DNA from: Bacillus manliponensis
GTDB lineage: Bacteria > Bacillota > Bacilli > Bacillales > Bacillaceae_G
Reading direction: 5' to 3'
NCBI RefSeq assembly: GCF_000712595.1
Contig: NZ_JOTN01000011.1
Span: 1 to 64,000, forward strand
Length of the DNA: 64,000 bases
In this document: one piece after another, positions 1-8,890 of the stretch
Numbering within the stretch: position 1 is the stretch's first letter
Layout of the letters: every line of letters starts with the position of its first letter
Made by a program: the position numbers and the translations under genes
The notes under the pieces: model-generated
The model's input: the letters and a program-made list of their open reading frames with translations, nothing else
What the model was told of the DNA's origin: nothing
Databases searched by the model: none

Positions 1-1
1 A

Positions 2-91
2 CTTCAAACAGTCCGTAAGGGTGTTAAGTGGTGGGTAGTTCAAGAAAAGACATCGATCAAAGAAAAAATTGTACATTTTGGAGTTACTTGA
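2..91 (+). CDS. possible 3' end of an upstream gene
   Basis: An open frame of 29 codons enters from the window edge and ends at TGA. It reads as a basic, tryptophan-containing tail (LQTVRKGVKWWVV...). There is no start or domain to judge by, and a frame this long can occur by chance, so this is only a tentative partial gene. Confidence 0.2.
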   Translation, partial: LQTVRKGVKWWVVQEKTSIKEKIVHFGVT

Positions 92-118
92 CGTTTACAG
101 TGTTAATATATGTTATAT
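88..118 (+). promoter_or_regulatory. candidate sigma-A promoter for the GT2 gene
   Basis: TTGACG is followed after 17 bp by TGTTAT, with an overlapping TTATAT, about 40 bp before the glycosyltransferase start. The -35 is close to consensus and the -10 is weaker. Inferred from sequence only. Confidence 0.4.
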
Positions 119-155
119 ATAGTAGATATTTATTTTGGAAAAACGGGGGAATATT

Positions 156-917
156 ATGACTGAAACAAACGAATCTTCAGGAGTCTATTTAAAAAAAGAT
201 GTGAAGTTTTCTATTATAATCCCTGCACACAATGAGGAGAAGTACATTAGAAAATGTTTAGATTCAATTGCAAAGGCATCAGAGACATATAGAGATCAAA
301 CTGAAGTCATCGTTGTGTTAAATCGTTGCACAGATAAAACAGAAGAAATAGCAGAGTCGTATAACTGTATTACATTAAAAAATAACGATAAAAACTTATC
401 CAAAATCCGAAATGCAGGGGCCAAAATAGCTAGCGGAGAAATAATCATTACTATAGACGCTGATACCCAAATGACAGAGTCTATGTTGTCTAATGTAGAT
501 GAATATTTAGCTTCAGGTAAATACATTGGTGGCGGGGTAACCGGAAAGTTTGAAAGAATATCTTTAGGAATATTCGTTTCCGCACTGTTAATAATAATCC
601 CCTTACTTTTTAAGTATGGTGCTATATCTGTAGGGATTTTTTGGTGCTATAGAAAAGACTTTATGGCAATCAACGGCTTTAATGAAAACATGCTTATGGC
701 AGAGGATGCAGATTTCGCTAAACGGTTAAAAGAATGGGGAAAGCAAAATAATAAGAAATTCGGTACAATTAAAAATGGAATGATAACTTCATGCAGAAGA
801 TTTGATAAATATGGAGACTGGGCTTTACTTAAAAATCCAAAATTAGTATTAGCCTATCTAAAAGGAAATGACAAAAAATACGCAGATAAAACATATTATG
901 ATAACCAAGAAAGATAA
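156..917 (+). CDS. glycosyltransferase family 2 (GT-A fold)
   Basis: A 253-residue transferase that would move a sugar from a nucleotide-sugar donor to an unknown acceptor. The N-terminal FSIIIPAHNEE segment (about residues 18-28) is the classic GT2 start. DAD at 101-103 is the metal/nucleotide DxD motif, and AEDADFAKRL supplies the ED acid pair near the C-terminal part of the domain. A hydrophobic stretch around residues 140-168 suggests membrane association. An upstream TTG would add seven residues, but ATG at 156 sits 5 bp after GGGGGA and is preferred. It stands alone on the plus strand, with a bcr1 copy and terminator downstream. The acceptor cannot be told from context. Confidence 0.85.
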   Translation: MTETNESSGVYLKKDVKFSIIIPAHNEEKYIRKCLDSIAKASETYRDQTEVIVVLNRCTDKTEEIAESYNCITLKNNDKNLSKIRNAGAKIASGEIIITIDADTQMTESMLSNVDEYLASGKYIGGGVTGKFERISLGIFVSALLIIIPLLFKYGAISVGIFWCYRKDFMAINGFNENMLMAEDADFAKRLKEWGKQNNKKFGTIKNGMITSCRRFDKYGDWALLKNPKLVLAYLKGNDKKYADKTYYDNQER

Positions 918-966
918 CTGTGAAGACTCCTAAACAAATCACCATCAAATGAACTAGTGGAACAAG

Positions 967-1122
967 ATAAAGTGAAACTTCACTCAGTGGGGGGTCTTCA
1001 TCCCCCACTGAGTGTCAGCCCGACCAATTGGGCTTTTACGGACTGTTAATCTCCCACCTAAACTTCTCTGAATCCTCTAAGTTTTGAAGTGGGAGTCTTA
1101 CAGCCCGTTAATGCGGGATAAA
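967..1122 (+). repeat. bcr1-type repeat, full length
   Basis: Begins ATAAAGTGAAACTTCACTCA and ends GCGGGATAAA. It contains three hairpins: CACTCAGTGGGGG with CCCCCACTGAGTG, AGCCCGACCAATTGGGCT, and CTCCCACCT with the partner AGTGGGAG. The element is bounded on both sides by ATAAA (TTTAT on the other strand). I identify it with the B. cereus group repeat bcr1 from memory of its sequence and of its TTTAT flanks. Confidence 0.85.
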
Positions 1123-1123
1123 A

Positions 1124-1170
1124 GGAAGATCAAACTAGAAAAACAATCTAGTTCGGTCTTCTTTTTTTCT
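1124..1170 (+). terminator. Rho-independent terminator
   Basis: GAAGATCAAACTAGA pairs imperfectly with TCTAGTTCGGTCTTC and is followed by a T run. It lies directly after the bcr1 copy downstream of the GT2 gene and would end that transcript. Confidence 0.7.
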
Positions 1171-1266
1171 TTGTCTTTTTAACTTTTTTAGTTCGGTTAT
1201 TAGGAAGGAATTTTAAGGAAACTAACATATGAATTCATAGGTTGATTCGCACAATCAATAACATAT

Positions 1267-1302
1267 AAAAAAGCTCAGAATGTATATTTCTGAGCTTTTT
1301 CA
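1267..1302 (-). terminator. terminator of the minus-strand operon
   Basis: AAAAGCTCAGAA pairs with TTCTGAGCTTTT around a short loop, with T runs on both strands. It lies just downstream of the phosphotransferase pseudogene stop. Confidence 0.75.
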
Positions 1303-1328
1303 ATCTTTCTTTAATTAAATAACTTAAT

Positions 1329-2342
1329 CTATAACTCGTTATGTAGCCAGTCCAACAATTTAGGAATTATATCCGCATATAGATTCATCTCATTTATAGT
1401 TTCTATTACTTGTATAGTCCCAAACTTTTGCTCTTCCTCGTCTGTAGATTCAATCCATAACGAACGTTTCAAATTATATTCGAGCCATCCTAATCTACCT
1501 AAAAAGCCATTTATCAATACCATTTCCCAGTTTGCATGTAGTTCACCATAGTTCTTTTTATATCCATTTATAAAAGAAAAAAACTTTTGTTTATCGACAT
1601 TCCCGTTGTCATTCTTCGACCAATAGATGGCCGTTTCAATTAAATCTTGCATTGGATTTATATAACCAGCTGATTCCCAGTCAATAAGGAAGGGCTTATA
1701 CTGAATCCATATTACATTTTTAGGATCCAAATCCCTATGGCTAATTACCATATTTATTGAAAGCAGCTTTAATACTACAATCGCTGCTGAATTCCAATTA
1801 TTAAGATTATCGAGGTTTTTAAAAAGCAACTTCACCCATTCTGAACGTTCTTCTTTTCCTTTTTGTAAATAATAATTCCAAGTCGTTGTTTGTCCGTTAT
1901 CAATCACATCATTAATTATGCCTAATTCCGAAAAATCAATTTTATGTATTTCTGCAAGAATTGCACCTATTTTTTCACAATGAACATTATTTATTTCATT
2001 GTTTTGCAGATTTTCGCCTTGTATCCAATCGAATACTAGATAAAACTGATTGTTTATCTTTTACAATACATTACCATGAATATTTTTAGCTGGGAGAGCC
2101 GATATCTTTTTCGATACAAAACTGGCTATTTTCTCTGAATGAATATAGTTTTGTCTTGCTGTTGATCTAAGCATGATTTGAGGATTTAATAGTTTTATTG
2201 TATATTTCCCTTTTGTCGTTTCAATAGCATACATTCTATGTAAAAGCCCACCAGATAGAGGTGTGGGAACATTCAACAACTCGCCAAGAAGTGATTTTTG
2301 GCACAAACTCTCAAATTCCAAGTTCTCTTTTATACTATTCAT
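1329..2342 (-). pseudogene. APH-family phosphotransferase, broken by one in-frame stop
   Basis: One continuous 338-codon frame is interrupted only by TAA at 2061-2063 (codon 94). Translating through it gives NIHGNVL-stop-KINNQFYLVFDW, so a CAA or GAA to TAA change is the simplest cause. The C-terminal half carries the APH/choline-kinase catalytic motif HRDLDPKNV and the metal-binding DWE (in FLIDWESAG). The N-terminal half carries the nucleotide-binding beta strands, including YTIKLLNP. The family phosphorylates small alcohols, aminoglycosides or sugars; the substrate here is unknown. A ribosome binding site precedes the start, and the gene follows the HAD gene by 20 bp, so the two were probably co-transcribed. 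An ORF downstream of the stop could start internally but would lack the ATP-binding lobe. Confidence 0.85.
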
Positions 2343-2362
2343 CTTCTCATCTACCTTTTAAT

Positions 2363-3139
2363 TTAAATCAGTTGAAACTCCTTTAAAGCATACGCTATCC
2401 CATCTTCACTCGCCTTTTTTGTAACAAAGTCAGCCTGTTGTTTTAATTTTTCGTTACCGTTCTCCATCGCAATTCCTAACCCTACATGCTCTAACATTTC
2501 AATATCATTGAATCCATCTCCAAAAGCAACTGCTTCTGACTTACATATACCAAAATAGGCCAATACTTTTTCAATCGCAGTTCGTTTCGAAACTTTTGCA
2601 TCTTCAAGTACATTGATCACATAACCGTGAAAACGTTCAAACATAAGATGTGGAAATCCTTCTATAAACTTTTCTGCTTCACTTTCATCGGCATACAAGC
2701 ATATACAATACACTTCTTCTAAAAGAGATTTCACCTTTTCAGGGTATTGCTTCAAATCTAAAGTCTCTTTTAACGCTGTTAAGACTCGCTCATCATTTGA
2801 AGCCACTCCGTTCATTGTAAATAACTCTGTAAAATAAGAAATACTATGACTTGTTTGCTCGGCGAATGCCGAAACATCTCGGACAGTCTCTTTTGAAATG
2901 ACTGATTTATGTATAATTGTATTATTACTTTTAATAAGTGCCCCATTCGCAGAAATGAAAGTATCAACCCCTAAATCTTTAAATTCTTCGCACAGGCTAT
3001 ACGGTCTTCCTGTTGCAATAACAACTTTTATTCCTGCTTGTATCAACTTCTCAATCGCTTCTTTCGTACTTGGTAACATCTTTCTATCAGTTTCATTTAG
3101 TAACGTACCATCCACATCAAAAAATACAACTTTGTACAT
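2363..3139 (-). CDS. Cof-type HAD-IIB phosphatase
   Basis: A 258-residue cytoplasmic HAD hydrolase of the Cof/YbiV type, expected to dephosphorylate sugar phosphates or similar metabolites. All four HAD motifs are visible: DVDGT with D8 and D10, ATGR near residue 43, a lysine in VSKRTA near 190, and GDGFND near 208. The cap domain lies between motifs II and III, as in type IIB. The frame is open 27 codons further upstream, but the ATG before YKVVFFD has AGGGGGA at good spacing and is chosen. Substrate not predictable. Confidence 0.9.
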   Translation of the reverse strand: MYKVVFFDVDGTLLNETDRKMLPSTKEAIEKLIQAGIKVVIATGRPYSLCEEFKDLGVDTFISANGALIKSNNTIIHKSVISKETVRDVSAFAEQTSHSISYFTELFTMNGVASNDERVLTALKETLDLKQYPEKVKSLLEEVYCICLYADESEAEKFIEGFPHLMFERFHGYVINVLEDAKVSKRTAIEKVLAYFGICKSEAVAFGDGFNDIEMLEHVGLGIAMENGNEKLKQQADFVTKKASEDGIAYALKEFQLI

Positions 3140-3250
3140 ATATAATCCCCCTAGTACTATGAAAACTTCTCCCTTACATTCATCCAAATAATAGAAGAAG
3201 CAGTTTGAAAGAATTCCCACTCCAAACTGCTCACAAAAAACAATGTTTCA

Positions 3251-4075
3251 TTACGTGTAGAATAGCTTACCTTCTAGCGCCTCAATATAACGCTTTGCTG
3301 AACGAACTACCGCTTCATTTGCATCCTCTTTTACAATCCCTTGAAAGGCATTATAAAGCCTATTAAACGAAAGTTTCTCTACTCGTTTCACCATATCTTC
3401 TACTTTACTTGCCGGAAGTGGAATTAGATTTGGGTAGCTATACATGAAACTTACCCAGTTTTGATCTGCCACAACTTGAATAATATCTCCTGTTAATAAC
3501 ACACCTTTTCCATCGTTTCCATGTTCCCAATGTAAAACCGATCCACCAGAAAAATGACCACCTAACCGATGAATTGTAATTCCTTCAGCAAGCTGTAACG
3601 ATTCCCCGGACCAAAATACGATATGCTTACTTGGACGCGTTACCCAGGTACGGTCATCTTCATGTATGTAAATAGGCACTTCAAAATGCTCTGCCCACAC
3701 CACTTGCGTCGAATAATAATGTGGATGCGATAAAGCAATTGCATCTAGTCCACCTAACTCTTCTATTTGTTGAAATGTTTCTTTATCTACGTATGAAATA
3801 CAATCCCATAACATACGAAATGATTCTGTTTGTACAAAGTGAGCTGTTTGTCCAATCGCAAACTTCGGTTTTGTTGTGATGCTATATAGTCCGTTTTCTA
3901 ACTCTATCATCTCATTTTTGTACGTGTCACTCTTTTGTAATTTCTCTAAAGTTGTCCACGATTGACCTGCTGGATTGACATATTGTCTCTCTTCATCACA
4001 AATTACGCAGCGCACCGGTACTTCTTCGCTCGCCGCATATTGTACACCACATGTTTCACAAACATAATTCTCCAT
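3251..4075 (-). CDS. MBL-fold metallohydrolase with N-terminal zinc ribbon
   Basis: 274 residues. Four cysteines at 6, 9, 23 and 26 form a rubredoxin-like or zinc-ribbon knuckle ahead of a metallo-beta-lactamase fold. The metal motif is reduced to SHPHYYS instead of HxHxDH, with GGHFSGG and TGDI supplying later ligands, so metal content may differ from classical members. A tail of about 40 residues follows the last motif. The start has GGGGGAG upstream. It is followed closely by, and probably co-transcribed with, the Nif3-like gene upstream on the same strand. Reaction unknown; such proteins in Bacillus are annotated only as MBL-fold hydrolases. Confidence 0.85.
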   Translation of the reverse strand: MENYVCETCGVQYAASEEVPVRCVICDEERQYVNPAGQSWTTLEKLQKSDTYKNEMIELENGLYSITTKPKFAIGQTAHFVQTESFRMLWDCISYVDKETFQQIEELGGLDAIALSHPHYYSTQVVWAEHFEVPIYIHEDDRTWVTRPSKHIVFWSGESLQLAEGITIHRLGGHFSGGSVLHWEHGNDGKGVLLTGDIIQVVADQNWVSFMYSYPNLIPLPASKVEDMVKRVEKLSFNRLYNAFQGIVKEDANEAVVRSAKRYIEALEGKLFYT

Positions 4076-4099
4076 TTTATTTCTCCCCCTATGAAATCG

Positions 4100-4849
4100 T
4101 TATTCTAAATGTTCTTCTTGTAACTTTACAATTTGTAATGTTTCATCCATCTCCTTCAAACGTTTCGCAAAGCTTTCTACTCCAAATATTTCTGTGAATG
4201 TATGACTACCAACGATAAGATTTACTCCTGCAAACTTCGCATATTGAACGGTATATAATGTCTTTTCTCCTGTTATGTATGTGTCACAACCGCTTTCTAA
4301 TGCGTATTTAATAAGGTTTGTATTATTACCAGCACCGGTTAAAATTGCAATACGTTTCACTTCTTTATCGTTATTTCGCCAAGCCTTCACACTTTCTTCT
4401 AACGCCTCTTCTACTCGGTTAACAAGCTGGGTGAAAGAAATTGGCTCATGATACTCCCCGATACCTGGCAACTCTTCCTCTTCATATGTGGAATATGTAA
4501 CAATCTCATCCATATTGATTTCTTGAAATAATGATGTACATGTGCCAAACTTTACAAAATCTAAAGGCAAATGAATCCAAAAATGATTTATGTTATATTC
4601 TTTCAATTTTTGGATACACGCTTCTTCCATCCCATGTATAAAACTCCACGCTGCATGATGTGTAATGATCATCTCTATATCATGTTTCCTTGCTTCTTCA
4701 ATCGTTTCTACCGTTAAATTTGTTGCATAGCCTATTTTTTGAAACTCTTCTTTACTTGTATTTGTGAAACCATATTCATCATCACCATATTTATGTAGAT
4801 GTTGACCAAATAATGTTTCGATATATTTCTGAAATTGTTTTATGTTCAT
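4100..4849 (-). CDS. Nif3-like dinuclear metal centre protein
   Basis: 249 residues of the NIF3/YqfO family. IITHHAAW with H64 and H65 near the middle and GSHTFTEIFG near the C-terminus provide the conserved dinuclear metal ligands. The central PII-like insert found in longer YqfO proteins is absent, so it is the short form. The family forms hexameric toroids and its activity is debated (GTP cyclohydrolase-like). It lies 24 bp from the MBL-fold gene, suggesting an operon. The start has a GGGGGA ribosome site. Confidence 0.85.
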   Translation of the reverse strand: MNIKQFQKYIETLFGQHLHKYGDDEYGFTNTSKEEFQKIGYATNLTVETIEEARKHDIEMIITHHAAWSFIHGMEEACIQKLKEYNINHFWIHLPLDFVKFGTCTSLFQEINMDEIVTYSTYEEEELPGIGEYHEPISFTQLVNRVEEALEESVKAWRNNDKEVKRIAILTGAGNNTNLIKYALESGCDTYITGEKTLYTVQYAKFAGVNLIVGSHTFTEIFGVESFAKRLKEMDETLQIVKLQEEHLE

Positions 4850-4882
4850 CGTATTCCCCCTGTTATAAATAAGCCTGTTCCT

Positions 4883-5512
4883 TTACTCCTCGTGCACTTT
4901 CACAAACACACTTCCAAATAACTTCCCACCAATATACGCTTCCAATTTCCACAGTCCATTTTTAGGGAATGACATTATAGATGGAATATGTCGATCTGCC
5001 CCATTATTCGCCCCACCTAATGTCTCCCCTTCTAATACAGTAACTCGCTCTTTTCCATCCTCATGAATACCAACAATCTTTAATTCTCCTTCTAGCTCTT
5101 CATCACTTCCCCAAAAGTGCCACATATATTTATTAGGCTTGTCAGTGTAAAAGCGCACCGCCTCCCCACCATAAATAAAGTGAAACTTCACTCAGTGGGG
5201 CCCCATTGAGTGTTAGTTGAACCAATCGGGCTTTTACGGACTGTTAATCTCCCACCTAAACTTCTCTGAATCCTCTAAGTTTTGAGGTGGGAGTCTTACA
5301 GCCCGTTAATGCGGGATAAAACCTAATCTTCCTTCTTCTCCAATCATTTGATAGCTACCGGATTCAAACATCGCACTTTCTTGCCAATCTTTTGATGATT
5401 GCACATCATTTTCAGTTTTTGTTACTTGTTTACTTTCATTATTCGGAGTGTTATTTGTACAACCAACTGCGGTGAAAAGGACTAGAAAGCAAATTATCGT
5501 TTTTTTAACCAT
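4883..5512 (-). pseudogene. DUF4871-like lipoprotein gene split by a bcr1 insertion
   Basis: The upstream piece starts MVKKTIICFLVLFTAVGC, a lipoprotein signal with lipobox TAVGC, and runs to EEGRLGF before entering bcr1 and stopping at 5306. The downstream piece resumes IYGGEAVRFYTDKPNKYMWH and runs to 4883. Removing the element with one TTTAT copy gives GGT-TTT-ATT-TAT-GGT, which joins the two pieces in frame as GRLGFIYGG, a protein of about 165 residues. The KYMWHFWG motif and overall pattern recall DUF4871 proteins. A GTG inside the element could start the downstream piece, but it has no ribosome site. The protein was presumably cell-surface anchored; function unknown. Confidence 0.85.
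5175..5320 (+). repeat. bcr1-type repeat inserted in a coding gene
   Basis: 146 bp including both ATAAA boundaries, slightly shortened in the first hairpin (GGGGCCCC core). The net insertion is 141 bp, a multiple of three, but it carries in-frame stops. It interrupts the lipoprotein gene at a TTTAT. Confidence 0.9.
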
Positions 5513-5566
5513 AATGGCCCTCCTCTTTTATATCTTCTTATACACATGGCTTATTTCACGACTCTA

Positions 5567-6271
5567 TTACCAATTCAGTTCTCCTACACTTGGTTCAATG
5601 AATCTACCTGATTCACCTTTACTTGCACTTACAATCCAATGATATATATTTTCTGCACCTTGACGTGGACTTAAGTTAGCATCCTCTGCACCAATCTCCG
5701 TTTTTAATTTCCCTGGATGAATTGCAATAACTTCAATTTCATGTTCTCTAAATTCCATCTCCATACAAAGAGTTAACATATTTTGTGCAGCTTTTGCGAT
5801 GCGGTATGAATAGGAAAACCTCCCATGCTGAAATTCTCCCGAAGCCATTTTTGATAAAGAACCTAACCGAGAAGATATATTCATAACTTTTGGAGAAGTA
5901 GATTTCAATAAAAACGGAAAAGTACCTTTCACAACTCGTACTACTCCTAAACAATGAACATTAAATAGAGATAACAATTCATCTGATGTAATATGAAGTA
6001 ACTTTGTTTCTTCTCCTGGTATACCAGCATTATTTATTACAATATCTATTGTATCTACATACTTTCTAATCTCAGATTGAATCAAACTTATACTTGTATC
6101 AAAGTTCAAATCAGCAATAATAGGATGGCACCGATTAGGAAATTTTTGAATTAATTCATTTACAACTTCTTGCTTTCTAACTACCGGAAATACTGTATGA
6201 CCATTTTCATGCAAGATTGCAGTAAGTTCATATCCTAATCCTCGGTTACCTCCTGTAACAACAATGTTCAT
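5567..6271 (-). CDS. short-chain dehydrogenase/reductase
   Basis: 234 residues with a Rossmann fold. TGGNRGLG (residues 6-13) binds the nicotinamide nucleotide, NNAG lies near residue 83, and YRIAK is the catalytic YxxxK. The closing part (HPGKLKTEIG) is the usual substrate loop region. The family reduces carbonyls with NAD(P)H. The length is typical of classical SDRs such as C-factor-like proteins. It lies 54 bp upstream of the split lipoprotein gene on the same strand. Substrate unknown. Confidence 0.88.
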   Translation of the reverse strand: MNIVVTGGNRGLGYELTAILHENGHTVFPVVRKQEVVNELIQKFPNRCHPIIADLNFDTSISLIQSEIRKYVDTIDIVINNAGIPGEETKLLHITSDELLSLFNVHCLGVVRVVKGTFPFLLKSTSPKVMNISSRLGSLSKMASGEFQHGRFSYSYRIAKAAQNMLTLCMEMEFREHEIEVIAIHPGKLKTEIGAEDANLSPRQGAENIYHWIVSASKGESGRFIEPSVGELNW

Positions 6272-6308
6272 AAAAATCCCTCCTAACAGGACAAAAACAA
6301 AATCACCT

Positions 6309-6545
6309 CTACTTACTTACAATCCCTAAAATCACCTTAAACTCATTTCGACCTTTTCTCACTTTCTGAAACCCTTGCCTTGTATCCCAAATAAAACACG
6401 TTTTCTTTACCCAAATACGAATGTATAGCGACTGAAAGTGAATCGGCCTTACAATTCCTCTTTGCTCTGTTTCCGTTCCATCTGCAAATTCCGTTTCTGT
6501 TCTTACAAGCCATCTGTTTCCTATGCCAAATTCGATGTATTTCAC
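6309..6545 (-). CDS. DUF3977 family protein
   Basis: A small basic protein of about 78 residues reading MKYIEFGIGNRWLVRTETE with GIVRPIHFQS and FKVILGIVS, which I recognise as the Bacillus DUF3977 family. Family function is unknown. The frame can begin at GTG 6557, but that codon is one base from the GAGGAG site. GTG at 6545 gives the family N-terminus although its spacing (13 nt) is long. Start therefore uncertain. It sits between an SDR and a lactonase gene on the same strand. Confidence 0.7.
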   Translation of the reverse strand: MKYIEFGIGNRWLVRTETEFADGTETEQRGIVRPIHFQSLYIRIWVKKTCFIWDTRQGFQKVRKGRNEFKVILGIVSK

Positions 6546-6563
6546 GTAGAAAAACACACTCCT

Positions 6564-7442
6564 CTAATTATTAAAAGGATGAATAACACAGCCTCTCACA
6601 TTTGTTTTGATTTTAAATACTCCCCCGGCATACGGATAAACTTCTAAATCTGTTTCTGTCATTCTTGTTCTTGCTGTTGTTACATATAGTTCGTTTAAGT
6701 TTTCTCCGCCGAACGTACAAGATGTTACATATAATGCTGGTATACGTACTGTATGCAATTGTTCACCACTCATCGGATTCCAACGTGTAATTTTCCCACC
6801 TCCCCAGTGAGCAATCCATAACATTCCTTCTTCATCAATTGTCATACCATCAGGAAGCCCTTCATCTTCGGGAATTTCAATTATGTCTTTAGGATTTTTA
6901 ATATGTCCTGTATACATGTCATATTGAAAGCAAACAACTTTTCTTGTTGGCGTATCAATAAAGTACATATACTTACCGTTAGGTGACCAGGCTAAGCCAT
7001 TTGACGTACTGACCTTCTCTAACTGTTTACTTACACTTAAGTCGGTATGTAAGCAATACAACGCACCTTTTCCATCAACACCTACTGAGTCTGTCGTTCC
7101 AGCCCAAAATCGACCTACTGGATCACATTTCCCATCATTAAATCGATTCTCCTGTAAATGACTTTCTGGGTTATAAATAAAATCGATTGTCTTTATGCAA
7201 GGATTCACATAGTAAAAACCGTTCTCTAGAGCAGCTACTAATCCTCCAGATTTCCTCGGAACAATCGCCCCTACCATTTGTCCAATGAACATGTCTCGAT
7301 TTTCTCTCGTAATTGGATTATAAATATGAATCTTTTTCTCTAAAATATCAACCCAGTACAGCAGCCTGTTCTCAGCATCCCAACAAGGTCCTTCACCTAA
7401 AGTAGCCCTAGCATCAATTACTAGTTCAGCTTTATATAGCAA
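6564..7442 (-). CDS. SMP-30/gluconolactonase/LRE family protein
   Basis: About 292 residues forming a six-bladed beta-propeller of the SMP-30/regucalcin family, which hydrolyse sugar or other lactones using one divalent metal. Visible family marks are LGEGPCW near the N-terminus (metal-binding glutamate), SNGLAWSPNG (asparagine ligand) and LPDGMTIDEEGMLW (aspartate ligand). The TTG at 7442 is preceded by GAGAGGGGG at correct spacing; this ribosome site lies inside the last codons of the upstream RSH-like gene, so the two are likely translationally linked. Substrate not known. Confidence 0.87.
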   Translation of the reverse strand: MLYKAELVIDARATLGEGPCWDAENRLLYWVDILEKKIHIYNPITRENRDMFIGQMVGAIVPRKSGGLVAALENGFYYVNPCIKTIDFIYNPESHLQENRFNDGKCDPVGRFWAGTTDSVGVDGKGALYCLHTDLSVSKQLEKVSTSNGLAWSPNGKYMYFIDTPTRKVVCFQYDMYTGHIKNPKDIIEIPEDEGLPDGMTIDEEGMLWIAHWGGGKITRWNPMSGEQLHTVRIPALYVTSCTFGGENLNELYVTTARTRMTETDLEVYPYAGGVFKIKTNVRGCVIHPFNN

Positions 7443-7443
7443 T

Positions 7444-8838
7444 TCAAAGCCCCCTCTCAATCTCCATCCGCGCTTTCGCAGTCATCACAAAATTAAGCCA
7501 ATCCTCGCACACTTGACATGTATGAGTCGTGACTAAAATCTCAATTACATCTAAGTGTGTAACAGTTTCTGTAATAGATTTCTTTACTCCATTAACCTTC
7601 ACACCTGACATATACGCTGCAATAGCCGGGTCAAATGCGTAAGCGAAATCAATAACGGTAGCTCCTTTTGGTAAACGAATGCATTTTAATTTTGGTGTAA
7701 ATGTAACAATTGTTTCTTGAAATAGTTCAAAAGAAACGAAGTCATAAAATTGGCGTGCATCTTCTGTAATCATTTCATTTGCGCTAATCGATTGACCGAT
7801 TACACGAGAGACAAGCTCTTTCATTTCATCATCTGTTACACCTTGTTCCAGAAAGAAAAAGATTCCTTTTTCTCGCCTATTTTGATCTGTTTGCGTTTGT
7901 ATACGAACCGTAATTTCATCATCATATATTCTCACTTTCGTTTGCAAATAACGATGAAACACATCATGTTCAGTCGCAATATAATCGATAAATTGATGTG
8001 AAATTGGCTCGTATAATCGATGAATGATCCCTAACATTTTATAACAATCTAGTTCACTCGTAGTCGTGATATATATATTTGCTACTTCTGTCATATGTTG
8101 AATGTCTTGTAGTGAGGAGTAAGCTGTGTAAATAGGACTTATTTCATAATTCACTTCAAATGCGGAGGTATGTTCTTTCCTGTTGCTTATATCTTTTAAT
8201 ATAGCTTTTGTTACATCTTCTAATTGCTCTGTATATTTTTTTATAAGCTGCTGCATTAAATAATATTTTGGATTGTGTAAATATAAAAAGGCTAGTTCTT
8301 CTAATTCTTTTTGAATATGTATGAGTCCTAATATTTTACAAAGGGGTGAAAAAATCTTTACCGTTTCATTGGCGTATGGCACTTGCTTTTCAATTACCTT
8401 TACGTGCAATGTCCTCATATTATGAAGGCGATCAATTACTTTTATAACAGCTACCCGTATATCTGTTTGCGTCGCAAGTAATAGTTTCTTTACATTAACC
8501 GCTTCATATTCCTCTTTATTTGAAATCTGCTTCTTATCTACTTTTGTTAATCCATCAACAATAGCGGCTACTTTCTTACCAAACTCCCTTTCTATCTCTT
8601 CAATTGTATGTGCAGTATCTTCGACGACATCATGTAACAGTGCCGCGATTGCTGTTGTTGCATCCGCTCTACTATCTAGCAAGATTTCTGTAACAGCAAA
8701 TGGATGCATAATAAACGGTTCCCCTGACACACGAAACTGTCCTTCGTGAACTTTCTCAGCAACGCCCATCGCTTTAAGCAACTGATTTTGTTCATTCTCA
8801 TGTAAATAAGCTGCCTTTTTTAACAATATCTCTTTCAT
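7444..8838 (-). CDS. RelA/SpoT-like protein: HD hydrolase + degenerate synthetase + TGS
   Basis: 464 residues. The HD domain is intact: H45, HDVVED at 69-74 and D136 in VIDRLHNM correspond to the Mn-dependent (p)ppGpp hydrolase centre. A region at about 230-340 still aligns with a synthetase domain (YTAYSSLQDI, CYKMLGIIHRLYEPI, DYIATEHDVF), but the usual YQSLHT and ExQIRT sites read HRYLQT and VRIQTQT, so synthesis is probably lost. A TGS domain follows (CIRLPKGATVIDFAYAFD), and the ACT/RIS tail is missing; full-length Rel proteins are over 700 residues. ATG at 8838 follows AGGAGGTG. It could remove alarmones, or act as a binding or regulatory protein; an HD-only annotation would miss this origin. 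Confidence 0.82.
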   Translation of the reverse strand: MKEILLKKAAYLHENEQNQLLKAMGVAEKVHEGQFRVSGEPFIMHPFAVTEILLDSRADATTAIAALLHDVVEDTAHTIEEIEREFGKKVAAIVDGLTKVDKKQISNKEEYEAVNVKKLLLATQTDIRVAVIKVIDRLHNMRTLHVKVIEKQVPYANETVKIFSPLCKILGLIHIQKELEELAFLYLHNPKYYLMQQLIKKYTEQLEDVTKAILKDISNRKEHTSAFEVNYEISPIYTAYSSLQDIQHMTEVANIYITTTSELDCYKMLGIIHRLYEPISHQFIDYIATEHDVFHRYLQTKVRIYDDEITVRIQTQTDQNRREKGIFFFLEQGVTDDEMKELVSRVIGQSISANEMITEDARQFYDFVSFELFQETIVTFTPKLKCIRLPKGATVIDFAYAFDPAIAAYMSGVKVNGVKKSITETVTHLDVIEILVTTHTCQVCEDWLNFVMTAKARMEIERGL

Positions 8839-8890
8839 ATTTTCACCTCCTGTCAATCTAATAACGTACTATTATTCGTTTTTACAGTTT

